The notes: generated from the sequence alone by a model not told the origin. A stretch of 64,000 bases of DNA from Guadua angustifolia (GCA_036346375.1 CM070512.1:44934466-44998465); one strand, 5' to 3'. Positions 1 to 11,824 are shown, numbered from the stretch's first letter. Translations and numbers: made by a program.

Positions 1-74
1 GAGAGCAGGAAAACTAAATCATCAAACAACAACAACAACATAGTCATCTATATTTAGGAAACATGCTAATGAAT

Positions 75-232
75 CACATATACTTACACATTTCACATGA
101 TACATATACAATTGACAATTCACATATACTTACACATTTCACATATACTTACACATTTCACATGATACATATACAATTGACAATAGTGCCATAATTTTAC
201 TAAGTCCTTATCTTCACATATACAATTGACAA
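75..232. repeat. Short direct repeats, AT-rich
   Basis: A unit of about 44 bp beginning cacatatacttacacattt occurs at about 75-119 and again at about 140-184. A partial copy lies at 121-140, and the tail (acatatacaattgacaat) recurs near 216. No coding sequence was seen. It lies in the part of the window assigned to the decayed CACTA element. Confidence 0.7.
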
Positions 233-464
233 TAGTCCACTGCTCTTTTATTCCTTCTACTGGACTCTTTTGCTTTCTACGATTGTGCTGCTTAACACGG
301 TTGGAAAATGGCTGGCTATTGATTTCCACGTGCTACTGAGTGCTGAACATGAGCACTGGTTCCATTTATTGGCTCACCAATGGACCACTTTCATTTGCTA
401 GTACTTCTAATGCTGACACTAGTAGTCACTTGGCTATTATTTGAGTTGAACCAATTGGCTCTAA

Positions 465-586
465 TACTGCCGAGTGCTACTACTACTGGAAGTGATTTAT
501 TCACCTGCTACTTGTATTACTGCCGAGTGCTACTACTACTGGAAGTGATTTATTCACCTGCTACTTGTATTACTGCCGAGTGCTAC
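465..586. repeat. 53-bp tandem repeat, about 2.3 copies
   Basis: A unit beginning tactgccgagtgctac starts at 465, 518 and 571, giving an exact 53-bp period. The third copy is partial. The surrounding 300-860 has no recognisable coding sequence; the open frames there are short and repetitive. Confidence 0.85.
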
Positions 587-850
587 TCCCATTTCCTTAC
601 CTCACTTGGCTGCAATCCTGGGGAGTACTACTCGGCTGGCTCTGCTCTCTACTGCCGACTACTACTCCCTCCCTCCTGCACCGACTGGATCTGGCACCTC
701 TCCTCTTCCCAGCAGCTCTGAGCTCTCCTCCCTCTCCTGGCGCCAACTGCTACCATTCCTCCTCAAACATCCAGGACAAAGCCTCAAACATCCAGACCAT
801 AACACATGAACACTAACAGGAACAAAAAAACCACTTCATAGCCATCCATT

Positions 851-1680
851 CAACACTCCTTGTGGGCATTTCATCTTGTGGGCATTTCACCGAACACCTT
901 GTGTGCATAAAAACAGAGAGAGCAGGAGGGGGCGTTTCGCCGCGTACCTAGGATCTCGGTCCTCCGGGGTGGAATGGCGGCGGCGTCGGCGGTGGCGAGA
1001 GGAGGTCCTTGGCGAGGTGGCGTCGTGTGAGGACTCGACGGAGGTGGCGGCACTGAGAAAATTTGGGTTGTGAGGAAGCGCGGGGACTTAGAAAATTTGG
1101 GGTGTGAGGAAGAGCGGGCAGTATCAACTTTATATAGGGCACCCACTTCTACAAGCGGTTGGTAATAACAACCGCTTGTAGAAGTCCTCTACAAGCGGTG
1201 TGGGAAAGGCCCTATGCAAGCGGTTGGTATTACAAACCGCTTGTAGAGCACCCTTCTACAAGCGGTTCGTAACAACAACCGCTTGTAGAAGTGCTGACAG
1301 TATCATATTAAAAACAATACGGTGCCCATAGTGTTCGATAAGATCTCTTCCTCCCCCCTGGCTAGCGCGTGACGCTTGAGTGTACGGGCTCAACCACCCC
1401 GGTTCGAACCCCGCTCGCGCCCCCTTGCCATTCTTTTTTCTTGTGGCCTTGTACAAGCGGTTGGTAATACCAACCGCTTGTAGATCATCTCTTCAAGCGG
1501 TTCTTACTACGAACCGCTTGTAGAAGTTGATAAACTTTAAATTCTCTAAGTCCCCGCATGCACTCTCCCACACCTTCAAATTTTCTAAGTCCCAGCGCCT
1601 CCTCTCTGTCGCACGCTCCCTCCTGCTCTCTGTTTTCATGCCCACAAGGTGTTCGGTGAAATGCCCACAAGGAGTTTTGT
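851..1680. repeat. Fold-back (inverted repeat) segment with CACTA-type inner repeats
   Basis: The left arm (about 851-1290) and right arm (about 1440-1680) are reverse complements. Both carry cttgtgggcatttcac, accgaacaccttgtg, a crgagagcaggaggg stretch and gacttagaaaatttg. The arms lead into repeated ctacaagcggttggta / aaccgcttgtag palindromes at 1150-1290 and 1450-1530. These AAGCGGTT..AACCGCTT motifs resemble the subterminal repeats of the CACTA end at 6366-6637. The segment may be a CACTA-derived MITE or an inner part of the same element. Confidence 0.6.
1358..1430 (+). other. tRNA-like segment (degenerate tRNA or SINE head)
   Basis: It lies in the loop of the 851-1680 fold-back. It has a perfect RNA polymerase III B box (ggttcgaacccc, 1401-1412), preceded 33-40 bp upstream by an imperfect A box (tggctagcgcg, from 1359). 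A T-run (cattctttttt) follows at about 1430. A clean cloverleaf could not be drawn by eye, so it is not called as a tRNA gene. Confidence 0.4.
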
Positions 1681-1984
1681 TGATATATTCATGTTGGAGT
1701 AAAGAAAAATATTGTTGATGGTAATTTGTTTCACTCTTTGAAGCAATTAATTCATGTCGACGGCTTCATCAAATGGCGAGACGAAGAGACAACTAGAGGC
1801 ATTGCGGATGAAGCTATCGTGTCCTCGATCGCGGAGATCCTGTAAATGTGTTCACCTCCCATACATCCAAGAATCCATCCGAGTGTTCATGAAGTGTTCG
1901 AATATGTCGGTAAGTTTTGAAGTTATTCATTTGTTCATATTCCTTGACTTTCACCTTCCGTTCCATTCTTTACTGTTTGAAGGG

Positions 1985-2215
1985 CACTGACATGTCCGTA
2001 TTAGCGTTAATGATAAAGCCGACCATAGTCTTGAAAATCTTGCAATGCAAATTGCTGCATTACAAGAAGATTTCTTTGCCAAGGAGAGTTCACAGATCCG
2101 GCGACTAGTGTCTAAAAGAGGAGAGATGCACATCCATTTGCTTCGATGACAACAAGAGTATTAAAAGCTAGAAGAAAGGATGGAAAGAGTAGAGGACATG
2201 CTAAAGAAATTAGTT
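1985..2215 (+). pseudogene. Possible coiled-coil remnant, accessory CACTA protein
   Basis: One plus-strand frame around 2000-2130 reads as a charged, heptad-like stretch (…LAMQIAALQEDFFAKES…). A stop and then a similar Lys/Glu-rich stretch (LEERMERVEDMLKK) follow near 2170-2210. Such a coiled coil would suit the second CACTA protein (TNPA/TNP1 type). It runs opposite to the TNP2 remnant, which is unusual, and there are several stops. The assignment is an inference from position and composition only. Confidence 0.25.
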
Positions 2216-2546
2216 AATATAGCTATCATTGTAATGTTGCTCCTTTTAGTTAACATAGCTATCATTGTAATGTTGTAAATTTCACCTTTGCTTTTGGGGT
2301 TTTTGTATGGGAATTTATGAGCTAACTATGCTAAGCTGAATTTCTCTTTGTATGGTAAAATTTATGCAGTCCTTTCATAGAGTGGATATAAATTTTCAGG
2401 ATTTGTTCTCATTTTAAAATTTTTACAAATGGTTTTCAGGCTTTGTTTTCATTTTAAAATTTGTAGAAATAATTATGTACAAGCAATGCTAAACATCAAC
2501 ATATCAACATGATTATATGGAATAATTTGTATACAAGTAGTACATC

Positions 2547-5500
2547 TTAAGTCTTCGTCTTTACAATTGTTCGCTTCGTTATGATCGTGGCGTATGTAAG
2601 GAGCATCGACATCAACATCACCACGCAGGCGTTTATGTCGACATCAAGCTGTAAAAGGAGGGAGCTCGTCGAATGACCATACTCTTCCTCGTCGGTGATG
2701 TTCTCAACTCCTACAATCCTTCGTTTGCCTTGGAGAACCACATGTCGCTTTGGCATTACCTTTTGCTTGTCATACGCTTTTAGGTTTGCTTGACATGTCC
2801 ATTACATAGAAGACTGGATCACATCGTTTGCGAGAACAAGCGGTTCGCGCCTATAGCCGACTTCGTGAGATCCACGGTTGTCATGCCGTGTTGTCGACCT
2901 TCACACCATTTGGAGTCGGCTTGACCCATTGGCACTTAAATAGAGGACCTTCGGATGTCCATAGTCGAGCTCCCATATTTCTTCTATGAAACCATAATAT
3001 GTGTCCAACTTTGCATTTGTTGTCTTGGCGTCTATCTGACACCATTGTTACAGTTGGTGCTCCTATTATCCGGGATCGGTGTAGAATGTGTAACCATTGA
3101 TCTCATACCCTTGAATATCACGATTTCTTGTGATGGTCCCGAGCCAAAGCGTTGCAATAGTTCATCGTTTGACCCTTCCTCAAGGATGTATACATGGCAA
3201 TTACCGAAAGAATCCATGTGCTTGAGGGTTATCCAACTCTCTGTCTTCCTGTGAACTCACGGCGAGGACACTCTTGTCTTTGAAGGACATAGGGGAGACT
3301 ATAGTTGATTGCTTGAGCAGTGAAATGTGCTTGCTTGAATGCAACAAGATCATTGCATACAACCGATTGCCTTCCTATTGTCCCTTTGCCCGTAGCCTCC
3401 CTCGTGTCGTGATATGGGGGCCGATAGGATTTAGATCATTCATGTAATCCACACAAAACTCTATCACCTCCTCCGTCACGTAGCCACGGCAATGCAGCCT
3501 TCGGGCCTTGACGATTCTGGACGTACTTCTTGAGGACACTCATGTACCTCTCGAAAGGGAACATGTTGTGCGAGATACACTGGTCGAGGATACCTATCTC
3601 CTTCACAAGGTGAGCGGTGAGATGAACCATGATATCAAAGAATGCAGGAGGAAAGATCATCTCGAGGCTAACCAAACTTTGTACCACATCGGCCTCCAAC
3701 TTAGGCGGTTTAGTTTGGTTCGACAACCTTCTGCGAAATGGCGTTCAGAAGGAACATAGCTTTGTGATTGTCCCCGCACCCACTCGGGCGATATACCTCG
3801 GCGACTCACGGGAACAAGCTGTGTCATCAACACAAGGCGGTCATGGGATTTTAGGCCTTGGAGTTTGTTCTCTTCGTGTTCTGAGTCTCTTTACATTTGA
3901 GGAGTATCCGAAGGGACCTTCACCTTGTTCAAACACTCAATCATGCTTTTTTCTCTTCTTTGCTTGGAGTGTAGCTCGCAGGATGTAGAAAAAGTTGTTT
4001 TGTCCTTCTTTGTTTTTTGGATGTAGGTCACTCCTCACCTCCATGTCTTCAAGGTCCTTAGAGCTTGCGGTGTATCATTCGATTTGCCATACATATCTCG
4101 TAGCCTAGCGAGTTCAAGCAAACATTCTTCGTGATGTGCATGAAGTCAAGCGAGTGACGAACCTCCAAATCTTCCCAATCTGGCGAGTCCCAAAATATTG
4201 ATTTCTTCTTCCATGTGGGTGCATGACCATCCTCGTTAAAGCAGGTATGCTTCCAAGACCCTTCCCAAATACTACTTTCAGATCCTTTACCATAGCAAAC
4301 ACAAGTCGCCCATTACGATCTTTGAGGCTTAACACAATTCTGTTCCCAGATTAAATTCTCGCCTTTCCACCTCAAAGCATGGCTGCCGGGAAGAAACTGC
4401 GGTGGCCCATGTACACACACTTCCGAGAGTTTTTCGGTACATGCGATCCGTTTCATCTATACCTTTGGTGCGAGCTTTAAACCCTTTGTGGTTTGGCGGA
4501 CGAGTTACTGAGAGCAGCCAATCGTTGATTATTACAAACAACAATGCACGCAGTTGAAATACTCTCTTTTGTACTCATCCCAAACCCGTACACCATCCTC
4601 CCACAACTTCACAAGGTCTTCAACCAATGGCTTCATGTAGACATCGATGTCGTTTCGAGGTTGCCGGACGCCGATCAACAATGGCATCATGATGTACTTC
4701 CGCTTCATGCCTGACCATGGAGGAATGTTATAGATGCAAAGCGTCATAGGCAGTGCTATGGATCTTGCTCAAGCGACCGAAAGGATTCATCCCATCGGTG
4801 CTCAACCCAAACCTTATATTTCGACCTCATTTGCAAAGTTCGGGTAAGCCGATCTACTTTCCTCCACTGCGAGCCATCTGCGGGGTGTCTAAACATCCGT
4901 CTTCCTTACGCTCTTACGCATGCCAAAGCATCATCTTGGCATGACCTTCGTTAACAAGCAGGCGCTTCAGCCGGGGATCACAGGAAATACCACAATACTT
5001 TGGTGGAGTTCTCTTCTTCGTCGATTCCCATCTAATTCACGGATAAATCACGCTGTACCTTATCTGGGATTCTTCGCTGCTTGGACAAACCTCCAAATCG
5101 GCATACTCATTGCGTCTACAGGATACAATCGTTAGGACATCGTGTATCTTCCGTACTTGCAATCCTAAAGGGCGGAGGACTCGCCGCTTCATCGTAGATT
5201 CGGGTAGAGTGTTACCTTAGGAAGCAACTTCTTTCTGAGTGATAACAAACCATTGAATGCCTTGTCGACACACGTTTGTGGCCTTCCATTGCATGAGTTC
5301 TAGTGTACTACTGTGACTTTTGTGGCCTGTCCATAGTTTGGGTACAAAGCGATTCTGTGGTCCTCTACCATGCTCTGAAACTTCTTGTATTGTCTTTCCT
5401 CTGTGAACTCTCCTCTCCATCACAGAGCATCCGATCTAACTCATCATCGCCATACTAAATCGATTGTATCTTCCACGGACCCGTATTGAGTGGTGTCCAG

Positions 5501-5785
5501 GCATCTTGTTAGCTCTATCTTCCTCTTCTTCATCTTCTTTATCATCTTCTGTCGAATCGCCTCTGTTTCTCCATGGTGGGTCCAGCGGTATAGTTTGCAA
5601 TGAAACCTCTCGTGATCACATGGCTCATAACCATCCATCGTCGGAGTGCTCCTTCTCATTCTTGCGGTCTCACATACGGACAACGTATGAAGCTTCACGG
5701 AGGCAAAAATGCAGCGGCCGTGTCGAGAAACTCCTTCATGCCATCTCTGAACTCTCTTGACCGACGGTCCGCATTGTACATCCAT
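2547..5785 (-). pseudogene. TNP2-type CACTA transposase remnant
   Basis: Read on the minus strand, segments appear in the order expected of plant TNP2 proteins. The N-terminal transposase-associated region lies at 5785-5444 (…DGYEPCDHERF… and a WTHHGE motif). The central TNP2 domain follows, with LSTDGMNPFG near 4800 and IYNIPPWSGMKRKYIM then RQPRNDIDVYMKPL at 4747-4532. The DUF4218 region is at 3726-3436 (IFPPAFFDIMVHLTAHLV). A DUF4216-like C-terminus ends at about 3000-2690 (WELDYG, then VVLQGKRRIVGVEN). The frame changes many times and stops interrupt it, so no full protein can be made. The normal role is cutting and rejoining CACTA ends in the nucleus. Family assignment is firm; exact limits are approximate. 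Confidence 0.85.
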
Positions 5786-5789
5786 TGCG

Positions 5790-6365
5790 GTTCATCTACA
5801 CCAATAAAAATAATAACAACATCTATCACAATATTTAATTAAAGCTAACTATGTCTAATAGTTTTGTATTTTTAATCATTACGCATTCTTTTAACTAAAG
5901 CCAACTAATTATTTCTAATCCTGCTACATTTTTTAAAATAAAACTAACTAATTGTTACATGTTCATGCAAACCTTTTCTATCATTCCGCATTTTAATTTT
6001 ACTAAATAAAAATTATTTTTACCTTTTCCCCACCTTTGTAATTTTTCATCGTTTCACATTTATTGCATTTCATTCCATACACCAAACAATATATCACCTT
6101 AAGAACAAAAAAATAAGCCAACAATGAAACAATACTAATAATTCCCACAAGAACAAAACATGATTTCTCAACATCCAATGCACAAAAAATATATATATAT
6201 GGGGAGAAGGATGTCAACAACATATTACTCACCTTAGAAACAATTAATTCCAAGCTAATAGCCTCAATTGAAAATTTTGGCGGCACCTCCCCCATGAATC
6301 TGCTATCGGCCCACCACTCTGCATCTGTGCGAGCTCGGGAGGAAGATGGGGTTTAAATCTTGTTA
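5790..6365. other. AT-rich spacer inside the CACTA element
   Basis: No coding sequence was seen between the TNP2 start and the subterminal repeats. A minus-strand frame at 6002-6295 encodes a hydrophobic 97-residue stretch with no recognisable motif, probably chance. Confidence 0.4.
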
Positions 6366-6637
6366 TTTGGGGGGGGTCTCTAGCGGTTCTACACACGAAC
6401 CGCGGATCTCCACCTATAGAAGCGGTTCGTGTCTTGAACCGCTTATAGATATCTAGAAGCGGTTCTAGACACGAACCGCTTCTAAAGATGGGACTCCAAA
6501 AGGGTTCGTGTCAAGAACCGCTTCTAGAGACCCTCCCGCCGGTGCCCACTTAACCGCTTAGCACGTAGAGCACAAGCGGTGCGCACCTAACCGCTTGTGA
6601 TAGACCGGTTGTGAAGGCGGTTACAGTAGTAGTGTAA
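6366..6637 (-). repeat. CACTA subterminal repeats and terminal TAGTG
   Basis: Repeated inverted motifs of the form agaagcggttcgtg / cacgaaccgcttct occur at 6372-6530. Shorter caagcggt / accgcttgtg units occur at 6550-6600. The sequence then ends in gttacagtagtagtg at 6637. Such arrays are the transposase-binding subterminal regions of CACTA elements. A 3-bp target duplication cannot be checked because the other end is missing. Confidence 0.8.
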
Positions 6638-6677
6638 GAAAAGCGTCTTTAAATCTGCTCGAATTTTATCTTCTCTT

Positions 6678-6863
6678 GTGATGAATGCAAATGTTGCTTC
6701 TACTTCTAAAGTTAAACATTACATTAAATACACTTGCACTCATTGTGGTAGAGATGGACATCTAGTAGATTTTTGCTTTAGGTTAGCCAAACAACGAAGC
6801 AAGAAAAAGCTAAGGCTAGGTCTAATTTCAGACAGCACGCTTTACTCCTCATTATGTGCCTAA
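6678..6863 (+). pseudogene. Copia gag C-terminal fragment with zinc knuckle
   Basis: A 61-residue frame contains CTHCGRDGHLVDFC, which matches the C-x2-C-x4-H-x4-C nucleic-acid-binding knuckle of retroviral-type Gag. A basic tail (KQRSKKK) follows. The N-terminal capsid part is absent because the CACTA end lies 40 bp upstream. Past 6800 the frame shifts before the protease remnant starts. Confidence 0.8.
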
Positions 6864-6939
6864 GGTGATCACGAACACCTTTTGTTGCAAGAAACACGAG
6901 AAAGAGCAAAACTGATTTTGTATACAAGTATACTCGTCT

Positions 6940-7616
6940 TTGTGCCTACTCGTCGTGTGTCTCAATCTTTGGATTCCTAAATGTCTTTTATCTAACTTGA
7001 TCTTGAGACATCGACATCCTCTTTTGTGTAGATTTGTGGAAGAGAGGAAGGAGAACATATGGTTCATAGATTACGGATGTTCAAGACATATGATTGGTGA
7101 TTCAAAATGGTTCTCCTCCCTCACACAAAGTTCTGGTGATGAGGTCATCACTTTTGGTGACAATTCAAAGGGAAGAATTCTTGGAAGAGGAATTGTGCGA
7201 GTCAATGAAAACTTCATTCTCAAGGATGTAGCTTTGGTAAGCAAGCTCAAATATAATTTGCTCTCAGTTTCTCAGTTGCTTGATGAAGATCTTGAGGTAA
7301 GATTTCAGAAAAATTCTTGTCGTATATTAGATGTTTCTGAAAATCTAGTATGCAACATCACTCGCATTGGTCGCTTGTTTAAAGGTGATTTTTCATGTCC
7401 AACATTTGAAATGACATGTCTTGTATCTCATGTTTCAAAAGATCTAACTTTTGGCATCGTAGACTTGGTCATATTGGTTTTGATCACCTTTCACGCATTA
7501 GTAAATCAAATTTGCTCGAGAGGTTTGCTGAATTAAAGTATGACAAATCAAGTAATTTGACTTGCTCTCCTATCAATATGGAAAAATGACGCACCTAAAC
7601 ATTTTCCTATCACTCT
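6940..7616 (+). pseudogene. Copia protease and pre-integrase remnant
   Basis: The frame 6940-7536 carries WFIDYGCSRHMIGD near 7060. Copia proteases normally have D-S-G at the active site, so the Ser is replaced by Tyr here and the protease would be dead. GAG-pre-integrase features follow (…YNLLSVSQLLDED…) and then a histidine-rich zinc-binding region near 7440-7480 that lies in another frame. At least one frameshift separates this segment from the integrase. Confidence 0.8.
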
Positions 7617-7619
7617 TTG

Positions 7620-8118
7620 TTATGACTAATGCTCGGTCGACTTCTACACATGGATACTGTGGGACCAGCAAGAGTAAAATCTGCAGGAGGTAAGTGGTAT
7701 GTTCTTGTGATTGTAGATGATTACTCTAGGTACTCTTGGGTATATTTCATGACTACCAAAAATGAAGCTTTTGAATTGTTTCAAGAGTTTGCATTAAGGT
7801 TGCTCAAGGAATTGCCTGAAGCACTTAAAGTAATTAGGAGTGATAATGGAGGAGAATTCAAGAACAATCTTTTTGCTTCTTTCTGTTCTGAATATGGAAT
7901 TGAGCATCAATTTTCTTCTGCTCGAGTTCCTCAACAAAATAGTGTTGTTGAGAGGAAAAATCGCACACTAGTTGAGATGGCAAGGACAATGCTTGATGAA
8001 TATTCTACTCCTAGGAAGTTTTGGGCTGAAGATATTTCTACTGCTTGCAACATTTCAAATAGAGTATTTTTGATAGCAAAGCTTCATAGAACTTCTTATG
8101 AACTTCGGTTTGGACGTA
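7620..8118 (+). pseudogene. Copia integrase catalytic core, N-terminal part
   Basis: The segment encodes an rve-type integrase core. The first Asp is in HMDTVGPARVKSAGGKWY, the second in IRSDNGGEF and the Glu in NSVVERKNRTLVEMARTM, so the D,D-35-E triad is intact. The frame is open until the nested element begins at 8119. The same domain resumes at 19488 after one copy of the target duplication. Normally this enzyme joins retrotransposon DNA to the host chromosome. Confidence 0.9.
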
Positions 8119-11100
8119 TGTAGGGTCGAGGATGCGCCTAGAGGGGGGGTGAATAGGCGTTTTACAAAATTCGATCGCTCACAAATCAATTCGCTCTAAT
8201 ACACCCCTAAGTCAAAACCTAATCAAAGTATATGCGGAAGCGATAAACTTGGTTTTGACAATTAAGGCCTAAATCGACTAGGCTCACTAGTGCACTATCT
8301 AAATTAAGTCTCTACACTAGAATTGCTAAATTGAACAATCAATTAATACTAAGCAATTCTAATACATTCAAGTAATCAATAATATGCAAAAGGTAAATAC
8401 TTGAAAGTAAAGAGACAAGGAACAACCGATGTTTTTCCGTGGTGTTCGGAGACTTGCCGGTCTCCCCTAGTCCATGTTGAGGCTAGCCCACACTTGGACC
8501 GGCTCCCGCTCGAGCACCCGCCTCTTTCCACTAGTCGTGGTTTTTCACGCTCGCGCGTAGGCTCAACCCGAACCTTCACAAACTTCGCCGGGGCTTCTCA
8601 CAACCTTGAGTGCTCCCGCGCACGACGCCTACGCCGTCTAGGAGTCGGCAACCTCCAAGAGTAACAAGCCGCTCCTTCGCTTGAACTTCACTGGGCACAA
8701 CAAATGCGCAACCGGTGATCACCAAGTGCAACACATGCACAAGGCCTCCCTCAAGTGCAACACATGCACAAGAGGTACCCAAACCAATTCCTAATTGCAA
8801 CAAATGCAATTAGTGCTCACACTTAAGCTCAAGAAGCAAATGGAGAAGAGCAACACATGCAAACAACTCCCACATACAGCCAACCACCTGCCCAAGCCCC
8901 CCAATGGGTGTATTTATAGCCCCCACAAGAAAACTAGCCGTTTGGGGGCAAAATGGGCGAAACCAGAGAAAATCCGGTCCGACCGGACCTCACCCGGTCC
9001 GACCGGCCCTCACAGAGCAACGGTCGGATTTTCGATCGTTACGGACGGTCGATCGCAACCCGGCCAGTCGCACCTGACGTCAGGTCGCCTGCGTCGTCAG
9101 CAGTCCGACCGCCCACACAAAATCGGCAAAAGCAGGTCTCTGGAAAAATCAAGCCAAGACGGCCGGCGGTCCGACCGCATGCCGGTCCGACGGACCCTAC
9201 CCGTCGCCGACCGCCAAGGCCGGTCGCACCGCCCTACACAGATCCAACTCCAGATTTTCGCAAACTCTTTTCCAACAAACTAGAAACCATTTCTTGAGCC
9301 CATTAGACGATCAACACATGATCATACACATGTGCAAAACACATTTACACCAATTTAGCTCATGCTCAAAGAATCGCAACCGAATCACGAAAACGCATTT
9401 CGCAATCGACTCAAGAACTATTTGCAAATCGTATTAAGCAAATCAAACTCGAGTTTATGAGATTAATTCCCTAGCCATGTGAAGGTCAACACGAGACCAG
9501 TCAACTTGCCAACACCGTTGCAAGCCCTACTCACATGCTCTCGAATTCGGACTCATAAACCTCAGTTTATTCGCACAACGAACTTGCAAATAACGCAATA
9601 AACATATTTCATGCTTGAGCACTACTCTTTGCAACACATGCAAAAGTCTAGCTCGAAGCAACATCAAATCAAGATGCATGAACTCTCTAATTGCAACACA
9701 TGCAATTCTCTAGTTCCATGCAACACCAAATCGAACTAACACCAAAACCAAACATCAACTAAAACCAAATCACACATATGAGCTCTTTACTCGCAACACA
9801 GGCAAGCCTCTAGCTCCATACAAACACACAAGTTTTAGAAAGATTGTTTTGAACCAAAAACGTGAAGCTTCAACTATGTGCAACACATGCAAAAGTGAAC
9901 TTCACGCAAAAGCCAACGCACTAGCTTATCACTTCTTGCAACACATGCAAATCAAAGCATTATGCGAAAACCAAATGCAACCAAGCATAAGTTTAACCCA
10001 TTCGCAACACATGCCAAATGGTTAACCCATATGCAAAAACCAAATCAAATGAGATTTGAGCTTGAGTGAACGCGGAATGAGATCACCAACACATGATGAA
10101 GCTCAAGCTAGGGAACGACCCCTCTTAATAGCACGGCGATAAAAACCTTAGACTCAAAGACTACAAAGTCCTTAGCCTATCTAATTATACCTTCGCTGCC
10201 GTGCGCAAGCAATCCCCTTTGGGGTCTTTATGATCATCACTTTGATATTTCCCCGGGATCGTTACCCTTCTTTATCTTCGGGATCCACTCTTGACGCCCA
10301 TCAACTTATGATGCCGTCCTTGTCTCGTTCTCATCATCTCATCCATCTTTGGACCTAACTCAATCACAACTCATACAAATAGTTAGTCCAAGATGCACGG
10401 TTGTCTCAATTATCTCTTGCACTCCATTAACACATAATGGATGCCTTTAGATCAATTGAGCACAACCTAAATCAATTGAAATGATTTAATTGTGTCTTAA
10501 GTACAATAATGCAACTCATGCTTTATTATACTTAAGAACTATTCATTTGTCCTCAATTAATCAAGAAACACCATCAACACATGATGAAATGTTCTTTAAT
10601 AATTAACAAGACAAATGAACTCAATTTAAATTATCATTTAAATTGATATGAGTATATATTAACTACACAAGTTTTCATATACTCATGTTGATGAAAAGTA
10701 ATGATCCATTATATGTAAATTGTATGGAAATGATCATTACCTAAGTCATCAACTATAGAATAAACTCCACATGTATATGTGCATAGATATAATTGACTTG
10801 GACATAATATGCACATATCCAATTTGATCGTATTGGAGTATATCCTATATTGCCATGAGTATACTTATAACTAGGCAATTCAAACATATACTCAAGGATT
10901 TAGTTTCTTTGTCTTGATCCTTATATGTGTCAATAACGAATCGATCAATACAAAGAGACTTTCAAGTTAAACTACAAACTCCCCCTAAATATGTGCATCC
11001 ATGTAATATGTGGATTGGGAAACATGATGCACGTTTGTGGTTAATATAAGACATTCATACTTTAACTTGTATCCAAAGTATGCAACTAATGCTAGAATGA

Positions 11101-11306
11101 ATACGCATACATACCTTGGGTTTTCCATTTTTCAATGCGATGAGACTAAACAAAGATATTCTAAACAAACATGTTAGTCTCGATATAAGATTGTCATTAA
11201 TAACACTATCGCATTAGGGGATAAACTCAATATTGGATTTGTCATTAACACAAGATTAGATTTGTCATTAACACCAAAACCATAACTAATGAAGGTTGAA
11301 CTTACA
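8119..11306 (-). repeat. Left LTR (3' LTR) of the nested element, 3,188 bp
   Basis: Begins tgtagggtcgagg and ends ...gaacttaca. It is near-identical to 16286-19482. It contains nine gcaacacatgc-type motifs (8728-10014), a GC-rich block with ccggtccgaccgg palindromes (8977-9230), and a minus-strand TATA-like ctataaata at 8911-8919. The GC-rich block differs strongly from the right LTR only at about 9035-9102. No gene lies in it. Confidence 0.95.
8135..8159 (-). promoter_or_regulatory. Predicted U5-end hairpin, left LTR
   Basis: A 6-bp perfect stem (cgccta / taggcg) surrounds a 13-base loop that reads ttcaccccccctc on the coding (minus) strand. It sits 16 bases from the LTR terminus that adjoins the primer site in the 5' copy. 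The same loop with a different but still complementary stem is found in the host Copia LTR (23523-23546). Confidence 0.65.
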
Positions 11307-11636
11307 ATCTCCCCCTTTTTGGTGATTAATGACAAATCCAAGCTTAATGAGCATATTTGGATTAAAACTAACATATTGAGAGAATTTAAGCTAATTGAAC
11401 ACATATGCATATTAATTCTCCCCCTTAATCATATCAAGCATAGTTTTTAAACCAAATGACATTAAGCTTCCTAATTCTCCCCCTTTTGGCATTAAGCACC
11501 AAAAATGGAAAAACTAAAAGATTAACTTGAAATACATTCTTCCCCCTTTTTGGTTATTCAATTATTCTCCCCTTTTTGGCATTTAATTTGGAAAAACATT
11601 CTCCCCTTTTATGTAATGATTCTCCCCCTTTTAGCA
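11307..11636 (-). promoter_or_regulatory. Polypurine tract, seven iterated copies
   Basis: The tract touching the LTR is atctcccccttttt (11307-11320), purine-rich on the coding strand. Similar attctcccccttt copies start near 11415, 11474, 11541, 11574, 11598 and 11619. The tract next to the 3' LTR primes plus-strand DNA synthesis. Iterated tracts are, as far as I recall, a known hallmark of Sireviruses. Several copies are followed by ggcattaa or agcattta, so the unit is larger than the tract itself. Confidence 0.85.
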
Positions 11637-11824
11637 TTTAACCACTTCTTTTTAATGAAGGTCATATAAGGATTAGAATGCATACTTATGACCTTGGAGT
11701 GGAATTTGAAGAACTTAAGCCAAATAAAAACTTGAAGGGTCATTCAAGAAGTAAAACAAGTTTTTATTTAAAATATGGTCTAAAAATAAGGAAAACTCGA
11801 AAAGAGACCATATTTGGGTTTGTG

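Larger units (their letters stand above)
1..6637 (-). mobile_element. Decayed CACTA (En/Spm) transposon, left end not found
   Basis: The right end is visible. Subterminal inverted motifs (6366-6600) are followed by a terminus that reads CACTACTACTGTAACC on the minus strand, ending at 6637. Minus-strand TNP2 remnants fill 2547-5785. Copia gag/pol starts immediately to the right, while its 5' part is absent to the left. The element therefore probably reaches position 1 or beyond, although other insertions may be mixed in. Frameshifts and stops throughout make it inactive. No left CACTA terminus was found within the window. Confidence 0.75.

Noticed and set aside
380..816. ORFs of 67-113 residues near the left edge
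   Set aside because: They run through the 53-bp tandem repeat, overlap each other in three frames and have no motif.
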